DNA of 64,000 nucleotides from Deinococcus arboris (lineage in GTDB: Bacteria; Deinococcota; Deinococci; Deinococcales; Deinococcaceae), in assembly GCF_009755355.1 (NCBI RefSeq), contig NZ_WQLB01000017.1:1-64000 (forward strand), read 5' to 3'. The notes under the pieces were generated by a model. The model worked only from the letters and a program-made list of their open reading frames with translations, did not search any database and was not told the origin of the DNA. The position numbers were made by a program, and so were the translations under genes. Shown piece by piece: positions 51,195 through 59,348 of this stretch. Numbering within the stretch: the first letter of the stretch is position 1; every line of letters begins with the position of its first letter.

Positions 51195-51218
51195 CCGCCG
51201 AAGAAGGCGGCTTTTTTA
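51195..51218 (+). terminator. Terminator directly after the promoter (attenuator or tiny RNA)
   Basis: CCGCC (51195-51199), loop GAAGAA, GGCGG (51206-51210), then C and six T. It could end a transcript of about 25-30 nt or act as an attenuator for the Crp-family gene. Confidence 0.55.
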
Positions 51219-51400
51219 TTTTCCGCGTGAAGTGGCCCCGCTTAGCTATGTTCGGGAATGCCGGAAGGTAGGCAGGCCAAGTTGTTGGCTCCGTGCTGGC
51301 AGTCCGACCAACCGGATTGCCGTCTCTGACGGACTTGCGGCACAGGCCGCTGGCCCGGCTGGGGTGAGGCACGGGTTTTTCGGGTATGGTGTGAGGAATC

Positions 51401-52096
51401 ATGAACTACCCAAGCCTGGTCTGGCACCTCAAGCGCACGGAGCTGTTTGCCGACCTTGAACTTGCCGAACTGGAGCGTGTGGCGGCCAGCACGCCCTACC
51501 GCTCGTATGGGCCAGGCGAGGTCATCTACCGCATGGATGACCCAGCCGACGCGCTATATTTCGTGCGCAGCGGTCTGGTGAAAATCAGCAAACTGTTTCC
51601 CAACGGCAAGGAAGCCATCCTGGGCGTCATCGGCCAGCATGACACCTTCGGCGAACTGCTGCTGCAACCCGAGGAGCGCCGCCCCACCCAGGCCGAAGCC
51701 CTGGAGCGCACCACCCTGATCGTGCTGCCGCGCAGCGAGTTGCAAAAACTGCTGAGCAGCAAGCCTGACCTGGCCATGAAACTGATTCGCCTGATGGCGG
51801 CGCGGCTGTTCGAAGCCCAGGCCTGGACCGCCACCGTCAGTGCTTACAGCGCCCCCGAGCGCGTGGCCAGCCTGCTGTACCGCCTGGCACGCGAATTTGG
51901 CCGGCCTCACAGCCAGGGCGTGGAGCTGAACCTGAAGCTCAACCAGGAAGACATTGCCCGGATGGTGGGCGCCACCCGCGAAACAGTCAGTCATTCGCTG
52001 GGCAAGCTGAAGCAGGACGGCGCCATCGTGCGCGCCCGCACGCCCATTATCGTGCGGATGGACGCGCTGAAGCGGTACATCGAGCAGGGCAGCTAA
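51401..52096 (+). CDS. Crp-family transcriptional regulator
   Basis: This 231-residue protein has a cyclic-nucleotide-binding beta-roll (about 10-125; PGEVIYRMDDPADALYFVRSG, GQHDTFGELLLQPEERR) and a winged helix (LKLNQEDIARMVGATRETVSHSLGKLKQDGAI), as in Crp. The phosphate cassette FGELLL..ERR is near the cAMP-binding form. Deinococcus has such regulators, including DdrI, involved in stress response; whether this is that one cannot be shown here. ATG with TGAGG ahead. It may be controlled by the promoter and attenuator upstream. Confidence 0.85.
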   Translation: MNYPSLVWHLKRTELFADLELAELERVAASTPYRSYGPGEVIYRMDDPADALYFVRSGLVKISKLFPNGKEAILGVIGQHDTFGELLLQPEERRPTQAEALERTTLIVLPRSELQKLLSSKPDLAMKLIRLMAARLFEAQAWTATVSAYSAPERVASLLYRLAREFGRPHSQGVELNLKLNQEDIARMVGATRETVSHSLGKLKQDGAIVRARTPIIVRMDALKRYIEQGS

Positions 52097-52466
52097 GAGA
52101 CTGGGTTCAGGGCCAAAGCGGTGAATGGACGCCGTCGTAAAGCGGCTTTCGCGGGTCAGAACGGCTCGCACACGTAACTTGCACCATTCCATCAAGCCTA
52201 AAGCTGAATGGTGGAAGCTGAGATGCTACATCAAAGCTACCGGCCAGACAACGTTTGCTGTCTACCCAGAGCAGCGTCCAGATTTCTGCCTGACACCATC
52301 CGCAGGCCTCTTCCACCGGGCCTGTTCACTGGCCCTGCGTGACGCAAGCAGAGTTTTCTATTACTCTGCTCTGTGTAGAACCAGCGCAGTGATTATGTCA
52401 TCAACCCATTTCCAGAGAACCGCAGGAAGATGTCTTCGACCCTCTCTCCCAATAAGGAGAAATTCC
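52097..52466 (+). other. Gene-free stretch of lower G+C
   Basis: No gene recognised. Two inverted repeats are visible: CACCATTC/GAATGGTG near 52188-52219, and AGCAGAG/CTCTGCT near 52349-52372, the second with a T-run in the loop. AAGGAGA at 52454-52460 is the ribosome binding site of the next gene. Confidence 0.45.
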
Positions 52467-53132
52467 ATGAAACTTCTGCTGACTTCTGGCGGCGTCACCA
52501 ATGCAAGTATCCACCGCGCACTCCTCGGCCTGCTGGGAAAACCCGTCGCCGAGGCCAGCGCCCTGTGTATTCCAACCGCGCAGTGGGGCCATCCGTGGTG
52601 CGGGCCTGCTTCGGCCCGGCGCTTCATTACGGACGGCAGCCCGGCGACCATGTGCGGCCTGGGCTGGAAATCGGTGGGCGTCCTCGAACTCACCGCGCTG
52701 CCCAGCGTCAGCCAGGACCGCTGGGTGCCGTGGGTCAAGGAGGCGGACGTGCTGCTGGTGGACGGTGGCGACGCGACCTATCTGGCCCACTGGATGCGGG
52801 CTTCTGGGCTAGCGGAATTGCTGCCTGCCCTCTCTGAAACCGTCTGGGTGGGCCTGAGTGCCGGCAGCATGGTGATGACGCCCCGCATTGGAAAGCTGTT
52901 CGTGGAGTGGCCCGGCGCGCCAGATGACCGCACGCTGGGGCTGGTCAATTTCTCCATCTTTCCGCATCTGGACCACGAGATGATGCCCGGCAACACCCTG
53001 GCCGCCGCCGAGCAATGGGCGTCCAGCGTGGCGGGGCCGTGCTACGCCATTGACGATCAGACCGCCATTACCGTGGTGGACGGCACCGCTGAGGTGGTCT
53101 CTGAAGGGCACTGGAAGCTTCTGAGGGCCTGA
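52467..53132 (+). CDS. Peptidase S51 (dipeptidase E-like)
   Basis: This 221-residue protein has the S51 pattern: MKLLLTSGGVTN at the start, DVLLVDGGDATYLAHWM in the middle and the nucleophile elbow GLSAGSMV with Ser 131; His 167 or 170 in FPHLDHE could complete the dyad. S51 enzymes split Asp-X dipeptides or cyanophycin fragments in the cytoplasm. AAGGAGA is 7 nt ahead of the ATG. The frame is open further upstream but that part is not protein-like. Confidence 0.85.
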   Translation: MKLLLTSGGVTNASIHRALLGLLGKPVAEASALCIPTAQWGHPWCGPASARRFITDGSPATMCGLGWKSVGVLELTALPSVSQDRWVPWVKEADVLLVDGGDATYLAHWMRASGLAELLPALSETVWVGLSAGSMVMTPRIGKLFVEWPGAPDDRTLGLVNFSIFPHLDHEMMPGNTLAAAEQWASSVAGPCYAIDDQTAITVVDGTAEVVSEGHWKLLRA

Positions 53133-53207
53133 GCGCAGAGAACGGAAGGCCTGTCAGCATCCAGACACACCTGGGCAACTGCAGTCCCCTGGCCGGAAGC
53201 AGCCGCC

Positions 53208-53213
53208 TACACT
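53208..53213 (+). promoter_or_regulatory. -10 box of a leaderless-type promoter
   Basis: TACACT, 5 nt before the ATG of the GNAT at 53219. Confidence 0.5.
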
Positions 53214-53218
53214 GCCCT

Positions 53219-53752
53219 ATGCCCGCCATCCGTCCTGCCAGGCCAGAAGATGCCCGTGCCATTGCGGCCATTCATACCGACAGCTGGCGCGAAACCTACG
53301 CCGGGCTGATGCCTGAAGACTTTCTGGCGCGCATGACGGATGAGGCGCAGCGTGAGCGCCGGGCAGCTTTCTGGGCGCAGAACATTGCAGCTGGGCAGGA
53401 CGTGGTCCTCGTGGCCGAGGAGGACGGTGAGGTCATCGCCTTCGCTTCAGCCGGAGCACCGCGCGACCACGATGGCTACGGTGCCGAACTGTTCACGCTG
53501 TACAGCCGCCGGGCCACGCAGGGGCAGGGCACCGGGCAGGCGCTGCTGCAGGCGGTGGCAGTTGCCCTTCAGGCACGCGGCGCCCAGAGCCTGGCCCTGT
53601 GGGTGCTGGACGTGAACCCTACCCGCCAGTGGTACGCCCGCCAGGGCGCGGCCGAGGCGGGCGAGAAAGCAGAGCCGATTGCCGGCGGCGAACTGCGGGA
53701 AATCCGCATGGGCTGGCCGGATCTCCGGGAGCTGGCGGCTGGTGAGGCCTGA
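53219..53752 (+). CDS. GNAT family N-acetyltransferase
   Basis: This 177-residue GNAT has LFTLYSRRATQGQGTGQALLQAV as the acetyl-CoA loop and LALWVLDVNPTRQWYARQGAAEA as the acceptor signature, and the N-terminal IRPARPEDARAIAAIHTDSWRETYAGLMP typical of many GNATs. Substrate unknown. TACACT (53208-53213) is 5 nt before the ATG (leaderless). Confidence 0.85.
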   Translation: MPAIRPARPEDARAIAAIHTDSWRETYAGLMPEDFLARMTDEAQRERRAAFWAQNIAAGQDVVLVAEEDGEVIAFASAGAPRDHDGYGAELFTLYSRRATQGQGTGQALLQAVAVALQARGAQSLALWVLDVNPTRQWYARQGAAEAGEKAEPIAGGELREIRMGWPDLRELAAGEA

Positions 53753-53933
53753 ACCGCTGTACACGCCAGACCAGTCTTGCCTGAGGTTGAAGGTTGCTCA
53801 GTCACCTCAGAGCGGATGAAGTGTCACAGAGCGCCCGTCACCTATCACCCTGGCATGGCTTTGAAGGGCAACAGTACACCTTCCAGCCCGCGAACCTCTA
53901 CCCTCAACACTAGGCTTCACAGGCCACTCTCCT

Positions 53934-54296
53934 TTACCGCCGGAGTTTGCGCGCCGCCTCATCTGGGGTAATCTCGCCGCGCTCCAGACTGGCCAGCACC
54001 TCGGCCTGGGGGTCGGCCTGCTCGGGCTCGTAGCCGATGGCGCGCAGCAGGGTGTCAAAGCGGGCGCGCACGGTGGGATAACTCAGGCCTAAAACCCGCT
54101 CGACCTCCTTCAGGTTGCCCCGCACGCGGATGTACAGACGCAGAAACTCCAGATTTTCGGGCGACAGCACCGCAAATTCATTGAGTTCAAAGACCCCGCG
54201 CACTGTGACGTCGCTGGTGGGAAAACGCAGTTCGGTGACCAGCGGGGCTTCGGTCTCGTCGGGAAACGGCAGGGGCAGGGGGCGCATAAGGGTCAT
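53934..54296 (-). CDS. DUF2089-type HTH regulator
   Basis: This 120-residue protein has the DUF2089 helix-turn-helix, SPENLEFLRLYIRVRGNLKEVERVLGLSYPTVRARFD, and a C-terminal SHOCT-like end ASLERGEITPDEAARKLRR. It probably binds DNA and controls the operon it ends. No zinc-ribbon at the N terminus is seen. It follows the SHOCT-type gene after 96 bp that hold a 17-bp perfect inverted repeat. ATG at 54296 is preferred to one nine codons earlier. Confidence 0.8.
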   Translation of the reverse strand: MTLMRPLPLPFPDETEAPLVTELRFPTSDVTVRGVFELNEFAVLSPENLEFLRLYIRVRGNLKEVERVLGLSYPTVRARFDTLLRAIGYEPEQADPQAEVLASLERGEITPDEAARKLRR

Positions 54297-54335
54297 GGTT
54301 GATGGTTCCTGGTGGCGGGTCAAGTGGGGAAGCAG

Positions 54336-54387
54336 GGCGGGCTGGTGGTGGAGAGAACGGCTGTGTCCCTTCCACCACCAGCCCGCC
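54336..54387 (-). repeat. Perfect 17-bp inverted repeat inside the operon
   Basis: GGCGGGCTGGTGGTGGA (54336-54352) and TCCACCACCAGCCCGCC (54371-54387), 18-nt loop, 5 nt after the stop of the gene at 54393. No T-run. It may lower read-through into the DUF2089 gene or protect the upstream mRNA. Confidence 0.8.
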
Positions 54388-54392
54388 GCCCC

Positions 54393-55040
54393 TTACTTCA
54401 GGGAAATATGCACTTCGTTGCCGTGCTTGTCCTCGGCCTCGATCAGGGGACCGGGGGCCGGGTTGGCCTCCAGCAGCAGTTGCAGGGTCTCCAGGCTAAA
54501 GCCGGCGGCTTCCAGGGCGGCGATGCCGTGCGGCGGAATCAGTTTGCCCAGGTGCGGGGCCAGACTGACCGGAATATTGGCCTTGTACTCGTCGCCGTGC
54601 TGGGACTCCACATGCACCCGCAGGATGCGGGATGAGGCCGAACTGTGGGGGCCGTGACTCCAGGAGCGGCTGCCCACACTGCGCTCGACCTCCTCGGCCA
54701 CGCGGCCCACCATGTCTTCAATCTCGCCGGGCAGCCGGTCCAGAAAGCTGTCCAGACCGCGCGGGCGGGCGCCGCCAATAATCACCTGGGGGCGGCGCGG
54801 CGCCTGGGGTGGGCTGGGGGGCGCCGGCGGGGCTTCGCGCACACCGCGCAGCAGCATCAGGTGCTCGGCCACCTGGCCAGTGTCCAGTTCGGGGCGGGCC
54901 AGCAGGGCAGACACCAGTTCGCGGTCGGTGGCGGCCAGGGCCAGCTTGGGGCTCAGGGCGGCCAGCAGCGGCGCGGCGTCGTCCAGGGTCAGTTTCTCGG
55001 CGCGAATCAGGTCCAGGATGCGTTTAATCTTCTCTCTCAT
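54393..55040 (-). CDS. SHOCT-like N-terminal / toastrack-operon protein
   Basis: This 215-residue protein begins MREKIKRILDLIRAEKLTLDDAAPLLAAL, a SHOCT-like bihelical motif as in LiaX/YvlB-type proteins, then a Pro-rich linker (PPAPPSPPQAPRRP) and a C-terminal part (RILRVHVESQHGDEYKANIPVSLAPHLGKLIP) that is conserved in the family. It is cytoplasmic. Its ATG overlaps the stop of the 74-residue gene (ATGA). A role in envelope-stress sensing is inferred from the operon. Confidence 0.7.
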   Translation of the reverse strand: MREKIKRILDLIRAEKLTLDDAAPLLAALSPKLALAATDRELVSALLARPELDTGQVAEHLMLLRGVREAPPAPPSPPQAPRRPQVIIGGARPRGLDSFLDRLPGEIEDMVGRVAEEVERSVGSRSWSHGPHSSASSRILRVHVESQHGDEYKANIPVSLAPHLGKLIPPHGIAALEAAGFSLETLQLLLEANPAPGPLIEAEDKHGNEVHISLK

Positions 55041-55261
55041 GGGCAGTCCCCCCGGGGAAACCAGGCAGCGCTCCGGCACGAGGCCGCCAGGTAGAGGCTC
55101 CGGCGCGCGTCATATTCGGCGCGCAGGGCCGCGCGGTGCTGTTGGCGGGCCAGCAGCGTCTCGGGCGCCGGCGCTGCTGTCAGCCTGGCCCACAGGGCCT
55201 GCAGGCCCAGCCGCAGGGTCAGCGGCGCCAGGGGCCGCGCTGCGGGCAGATGCAGGCGCAT
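55037..55261 (-). CDS. Small basic protein in the toastrack operon
   Basis: This 74-residue protein is Ala/Leu/Arg-rich: MRLHLPAARPLAPLTLRLG at the start and LLARQQHRAALRAEYDARR later. It overlaps both neighbours (TGATG at the start and ATGA at the end), which argues that it is translated. No membrane helix or family is clear. Function unknown. Confidence 0.5.
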   Translation of the reverse strand: MRLHLPAARPLAPLTLRLGLQALWARLTAAPAPETLLARQQHRAALRAEYDARRSLYLAASCRSAAWFPRGDCP

Positions 55262-56130
55262 CACTGGGTCACCACCTTCAAGCTGCCGGCGGCCACTTTG
55301 CCGCTCAGGAAGGCCTCGCCGCCGCCCAGCTGCCCGCTGTGGCGGGTGTTGAGAAAGCCGCCCTGGCGGTGGGTGGGAAAGTCGGCCCGGAAATTGCCCA
55401 CCGTCACGCTGGCGTCCAGGCGCACGCTGCTGCCTTCTTTCAGGCGCAGGGTGGCGTTGCCTGCGTTGACCTCGACGCGGTGGTCGCCGCCAGTGAGCAC
55501 GCCGGCCCACTTGAGGTTGCCGCCATTGACGCTGGCGTTCAGGGTGCGGGCGCCGCGCAGCGAGAGGTTGCCGCCGTTCACGTTCAGGTGGGTGGGGCCG
55601 CTCAGTTCGGCGGCGGTCAGGTTGCCTCCGTTCACCTCAGCGCTCAGGCTGACGGCGCGGCCCATGCGGACGTTGCCGCCGTTGACCTCGGCGCGCATCT
55701 CGCCGGCGATGTCCGGCAGGGTCAGGTTGCCCCCGTTGACCTCGGCTTTGACGTGCCCCGGCACGAACGGCACCGTCAGGATGGCCTTCAGACTGCCGGT
55801 CTGGTGATGAGCCCCAGGCACGCGCGCCACCCGCCAGCCCTGCTCGGTCTCCTCCAGGGTCAGGCGACCTTCTTCACTGGCGCTGAGGTGTGGGGCCGTC
55901 AGCGAGGCGTCCTGCAACACCGTCAGGCTGTAGCCCTTGACCAGCAGGTGCAGCGACTGTCCTTCCTGAAGGGGTGGCAGCGCGGCTGGGTCGCCCCAGT
56001 CGGCCTGCGGCTCGGTGGCTGGCACCTCGCCTTCCAGTAAGCCCTGGGCCTCCTCGGCGGTGAGTTTGCCTTCGGCCACCAGACGCTGAACGTGCGAACG
56101 GAACTCGTCCTGCCCATGCTGTTCATTCAT
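55261..56130 (-). CDS. Toastrack (DUF4097-like) protein with NGGN repeats
   Basis: This 289-residue protein has an N-terminal SHOCT-like helix pair (HVQRLVAEGKLTAEEAQGLLEG) and a beta-helix-like part with six near-repeats of 17-20 residues, each with NGGN or NAGN (132-135, 150-153, 167-170, 185-188, 202-205, 222-225). That is a form of the toastrack/DUF4097 adhesin fold, found next to phage-shock and Lia-type envelope-stress genes. No signal peptide is seen, so it may act inside the cell or at the membrane. It leads the operon behind a TTGACA promoter. Confidence 0.78.
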   Translation of the reverse strand: MNEQHGQDEFRSHVQRLVAEGKLTAEEAQGLLEGEVPATEPQADWGDPAALPPLQEGQSLHLLVKGYSLTVLQDASLTAPHLSASEEGRLTLEETEQGWRVARVPGAHHQTGSLKAILTVPFVPGHVKAEVNGGNLTLPDIAGEMRAEVNGGNVRMGRAVSLSAEVNGGNLTAAELSGPTHLNVNGGNLSLRGARTLNASVNGGNLKWAGVLTGGDHRVEVNAGNATLRLKEGSSVRLDASVTVGNFRADFPTHRQGGFLNTRHSGQLGGGEAFLSGKVAAGSLKVVTQ

Positions 56131-56149
56131 GCTCGTCTCCTTTGCAGAT

Positions 56150-56178
56150 ATAGAAACATGATTTTTATAGATTGTCAA
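56150..56178 (-). promoter_or_regulatory. Promoter of the toastrack operon
   Basis: On the minus strand TTGACA (56178-56173), 17 bp, TTCTAT (56155-56150), or TCTATA with 18 bp. The region is A+T-rich and contains TAGATT/AATCTA arms that could be an operator. AAGGAG precedes the ATG at 56130. Confidence 0.6.
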
Positions 56179-56320
56179 ACTTGAGTTTTTAATCTACTCC
56201 AGAGAGGGTGTTTGGGAGCTGTCTTCGGCCCTCTAAGGCGAGGTTTTACAGGACTCTTTGACAAATAGAAAGTGGAGTTTTCCAAAGGCCTCTTCCTCAC
56301 CTCTCCCCTATGCTCTGGCT

Positions 56321-57706
56321 ATGACGCTCCCCGACCTCACCCCGGCCCAGCGCACCGACCTTGAACTCCTGGCGCGCGGCAAGCAGGACAAGAGCCGCAC
56401 CCTGCGTGACCTGAAACTGCCAGAAACGCCGCAGGCGGCCCACACCCTTCTGCTGCGCGCGGGGCTCTGGACTGAGGCGCGCACGCCCTATGCTGACCGC
56501 CTGGGCGCCGCCCTGAGCGCCCTGACCCTGGAGGTGCCGCCCTTTGTCCCAGCCGAGCGGCTGGACCTGACGCAGCTGGACGCCTACGCCATTGACGACG
56601 AGGGCAACCGCGACCCCGACGACGCTGTGGTTGCCGAGGCCCTGCCGGACGGAGGCACGCGCCTGTGGGTCCATGTGGCGGATGTCGCGGCGCTGGTGGC
56701 CCCCGACAGCGAGCTGGACCTGGAAGCCCGCGCGCGCGGCGCCACCCTGTACCTGCCGGACCGCACGGTAGGCATGCTGCCTGACGCCCTGGTGGAGCAG
56801 GCCGGGCTGGGCCTGCACCCCACCACGCCGGCCCTGAGCATCAGCCTGGACCTGGATGCAGACGGGAACGCCGACGCAGTGGACGTTCACCTGACGACCG
56901 TGCGGGTCTCCCGCCTGACCTATGACCAGGCGCAGGCGGCGCTGGACGCCGGGCAGGAACCGTTTGTCACGCTGGCCCGGCTGGCCGCGCAGAGCCGGGC
57001 GCTCCGGGAAAGCGAGGGCGCCCTGAGCATTGACCTGCCCGAAGTGCGCGTCAAGGCCAGCGAGGAAGGCGCGCAGGTCACGCCGCTGCCCAAGCCGCCC
57101 ATGCGCGCGGTGGTGCAGGAGTGCATGACGCTGGCCGGCTGGGCCGCCGCCATCTACGCCGACGACCACGACCTGCCGCTGCCGTTTGCCACCCAGGACG
57201 CGCCGCACCGCGAGGTACGCGGCGAGACCCTGAATGCCCAGTGGGCGCGCCGCAAGACGCTGGCCCGCACCCGCTTTCAGCCGGCCCCCGGCCCCCACGC
57301 GGGCATGGGCCTGGACCTGTATGCCCAGGCCACCAGCCCCATGCGGCGCTATCTGGATCTGGTGGTGCATCAGCAGCTACGCGCCCACCTGACTGGGGGT
57401 TCTCCCCTGAGTGGCAAAGAGGTCGCCGCCCGCGTGGCCCAGGCCCAGATGAATGCCGACGCCACCCGCACGGCCGAGCGCCTGAGCCGCAAGCACCATA
57501 CCCTGCGCTTTATAGCGGCGCAGCCTGAGCGGGTCTGGCCGGCGGTGGTCGTGGAGCGGCGCGGCCCTCAGGCGACCCTGCTGATTCCCGAACTCGCTTT
57601 CGACGTGGCCGTGAGCACCGCCACCCCAGCTGGTCAGGAGGTGCAGGTGCAGCTGACGGACGTGAATCTGCCGGACCTGAGTGTGCGCGCACGGGTGACC
57701 GGATGA
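56321..57706 (+). CDS. RNase II-type 3'-5' exoribonuclease with winged-helix N terminus
   Basis: This 461-residue enzyme degrades RNA from the 3' end. The RNB catalytic part has the metal-binding IDDEGNRDPDDA (Asp at 92, 93, 98, 100, 101) and the family's ATSPMRRYLDLVVHQQL. An S1-like domain ends the protein. The first 80 residues are not cold-shock domains and fit the short winged helix known for the Deinococcus enzyme. TATGCT (56309-56314) is 6 nt ahead of the ATG, a leaderless start; the longer frame is dismissed. Confidence 0.9.
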   Translation: MTLPDLTPAQRTDLELLARGKQDKSRTLRDLKLPETPQAAHTLLLRAGLWTEARTPYADRLGAALSALTLEVPPFVPAERLDLTQLDAYAIDDEGNRDPDDAVVAEALPDGGTRLWVHVADVAALVAPDSELDLEARARGATLYLPDRTVGMLPDALVEQAGLGLHPTTPALSISLDLDADGNADAVDVHLTTVRVSRLTYDQAQAALDAGQEPFVTLARLAAQSRALRESEGALSIDLPEVRVKASEEGAQVTPLPKPPMRAVVQECMTLAGWAAAIYADDHDLPLPFATQDAPHREVRGETLNAQWARRKTLARTRFQPAPGPHAGMGLDLYAQATSPMRRYLDLVVHQQLRAHLTGGSPLSGKEVAARVAQAQMNADATRTAERLSRKHHTLRFIAAQPERVWPAVVVERRGPQATLLIPELAFDVAVSTATPAGQEVQVQLTDVNLPDLSVRARVTG

Positions 57707-57763
57707 GGGCCAGCAGAGGCATCCAATTCTCTGACCAGAAGGGGACAGATGACCCCACCTCTG

Positions 57764-57810
57764 TATAAAATCACACGCTCTGATTTCGCTAAGAACGAAA
57801 AAAGAGCGTG
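57764..57810 (+). promoter_or_regulatory. -10-like box followed by a hairpin
   Basis: TATAAA (57764-57769), then CACGCTCT and TTTCG (57774-57788) paired with CGAAA and AGAGCGTG (57796-57810). It could be a terminator of the RNase gene or a small RNA start. No T-run follows on the plus strand. Confidence 0.35.
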
Positions 57811-57887
57811 AGAGACGCACAATCTGGTACGGCAAACCTGATTCATCTTTCATTCATCTGCCTGCCGCTGTGGCTACACTGCCAGGT

Positions 57888-58157
57888 ATGTCAGCAGCGA
57901 GTTCCATCACGAGCGACATCGTGTCCCTGCGCATGAGCCATTGCCGCGCCGAGCACGCCGCCCGCAGTGCCCAGTACCACCTCGCTGTGCTGCACTACCG
58001 CACCTGCCTGGAAGTCGCCGAATGCCGTGAAGACTGCCGCGCCGTAGAATTCTTTGCCCTGAAGCTGGCCCACTGCTACGACCGCATGGGCCTGGGTCAG
58101 AAGGCTGCCAGCTTCCGTGCGCTGGCCGACAGCAGTGAGCCGCCGCTGCTCGGCTGA
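57888..58157 (+). CDS. Small helical protein of unknown function
   Basis: This 89-residue protein is all-helical with RMSHCRAEHAARSAQYHLAVLHYRTCLEVAECREDCRAVE and a second helix pair LKLAHCYDRMGLGQKAASFRALA, in the style of a TPR. It has five Cys. TACACT (57875-57880) is 7 nt before the ATG (leaderless), which selects this start rather than one six codons earlier. The family is not one I can name. Confidence 0.6.
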   Translation: MSAASSITSDIVSLRMSHCRAEHAARSAQYHLAVLHYRTCLEVAECREDCRAVEFFALKLAHCYDRMGLGQKAASFRALADSSEPPLLG

Positions 58158-58347
58158 GATCGGTTGAAGCCGACAGCACGGTTGTGGCCGTAGTCATAGC
58201 ACGTCACCTGGAGCAAACGCTTTTTGGTGAGCAGGCCTTCTCAGGTCGCTCTCTGCCCCCTGCAGCCTCTTGCCGGGCTGTTTCCCTGAGTCCCGCCTTT
58301 GGCCGGAGGTCACCTGCGCGTCAGGTGCAGGGCGCACACTCTGGACC

Positions 58348-58704
58348 ATGCGCGCTTTTCTGACAGCCCTGACCCTGCTGCTTCCGGCCTCTGCCCACGC
58401 CGCCACCCTCGACCTGCATCTGGGCCAGACCGGCCAGCTGGGGAGCCGCACCCTGACCCTCCTGCGGGTGCAGGATAGCCGCTGCCCTATCAACGCCCGC
58501 TGCGTGAGGGCTGGCGAACTCCAGGCCAGTGTCCTGGTGACCGAGGCGGGCCGGACACGGCTGCTGCGGCTTGTCTGGCCCGAACCGGGCAACCAGCCTG
58601 CCGTGACGGGGGTGCGTGTCAGCCGGGCGACAGATCTGCTGGCAGGGTCCGGGCCTAAAGAGCCGCTGGTGGTGACGTTCAGCGACGAGCCGGCCGGGCG
58701 TTGA
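58348..58704 (+). CDS. Small exported protein of unknown function
   Basis: This 118-residue protein has a signal peptide (MRAFLTALTLLLPASAHA) and then a beta-rich part with one Cys pair (SRCPINARCVRAGE). The Cys pair may be a disulfide. No family named. CACACT (58335-58340) lies 7 nt ahead of the ATG, a variant of the leaderless box. Confidence 0.65.
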   Translation: MRAFLTALTLLLPASAHAATLDLHLGQTGQLGSRTLTLLRVQDSRCPINARCVRAGELQASVLVTEAGRTRLLRLVWPEPGNQPAVTGVRVSRATDLLAGSGPKEPLVVTFSDEPAGR

Positions 58705-58785
58705 GGGCCATCACGTCACTGGCCGCGCTCACCGGCCTGACCAATTAGTGAGCCCCGGCGTCAACATTTGCGCCCGAACGCCGCT

Positions 58786-59241
58786 CTATTTCACGACCTG
58801 AACCCCTTGCTCGGCCATGATCCAGAACCGCCCGGCGGCATCTGGCTGAACAAACAGAATGTTGGGGGCGGTGTATCCCCGGCTGAGGCTCTGGCGCTGC
58901 GCTGAAATTTGCACGAAAGCGCCTTTGACCTGATAGCTGACATTGAAGTAACGGTCTGGAGTTTCTGTCAGGGGGACGCTGACGGCCAGCTTTTTGTACT
59001 GCGCGCCGGTCAGTTCCAGGGTGCGGTTGCCTGTGGTGGCACTTTGCCGGGTGACGATAATGCGTGCGCTGTCGTGATAGAGGCTAGCAACACGCTTGCC
59101 GTCGTTGGCCGCATGGGCCGCCAGATACTCGGCGAAGAACGTCTTGGCGCCGGCCAGCAGCTGCGCGTCGCTGGGCTTGTTGGTCTGGGCACTGGCCCCG
59201 GTTAGAGCAGTTAGCAGAGAAAGGAGGAGCAGGCGCTTCAT
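58786..59241 (-). CDS. Exported SnoaL/NTF2-like protein
   Basis: This 151-residue protein has a signal peptide (MKRLLLLSLLTALTGASAQ) and a fold of the SnoaL/NTF2 type: LLAGAKTFFAEYLAAHAANDGKRVASLYHDSARII, then beta strands. No catalytic residues can be assigned. TAGCCT (59248-59253) is 6 nt before the ATG (leaderless). Divergent from aguA. Confidence 0.68.
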   Translation of the reverse strand: MKRLLLLSLLTALTGASAQTNKPSDAQLLAGAKTFFAEYLAAHAANDGKRVASLYHDSARIIVTRQSATTGNRTLELTGAQYKKLAVSVPLTETPDRYFNVSYQVKGAFVQISAQRQSLSRGYTAPNILFVQPDAAGRFWIMAEQGVQVVK

Positions 59242-59348
59242 CTTCCCAGGCTAGCAGCGTGAGGGACGGAACGCCGCCCACTCTGGGCATTTACCCGCTT
59301 GATCTAGCACCGGCTGAACCAAGGGTCATCGGTGATTTAATGGCCCTC

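Noticed and set aside
52125..52466. 114-codon N-terminal extension of the peptidase E frame
   Set aside because: Translation is not protein-like, and AAGGAGA with the family-type start MKLLLTSGG is at 52467.
55264..55510. 83-codon extension of the 74-residue gene
   Set aside because: It would lie within the toastrack gene in another frame; the overlap-start ATG at 55261 is the natural one.
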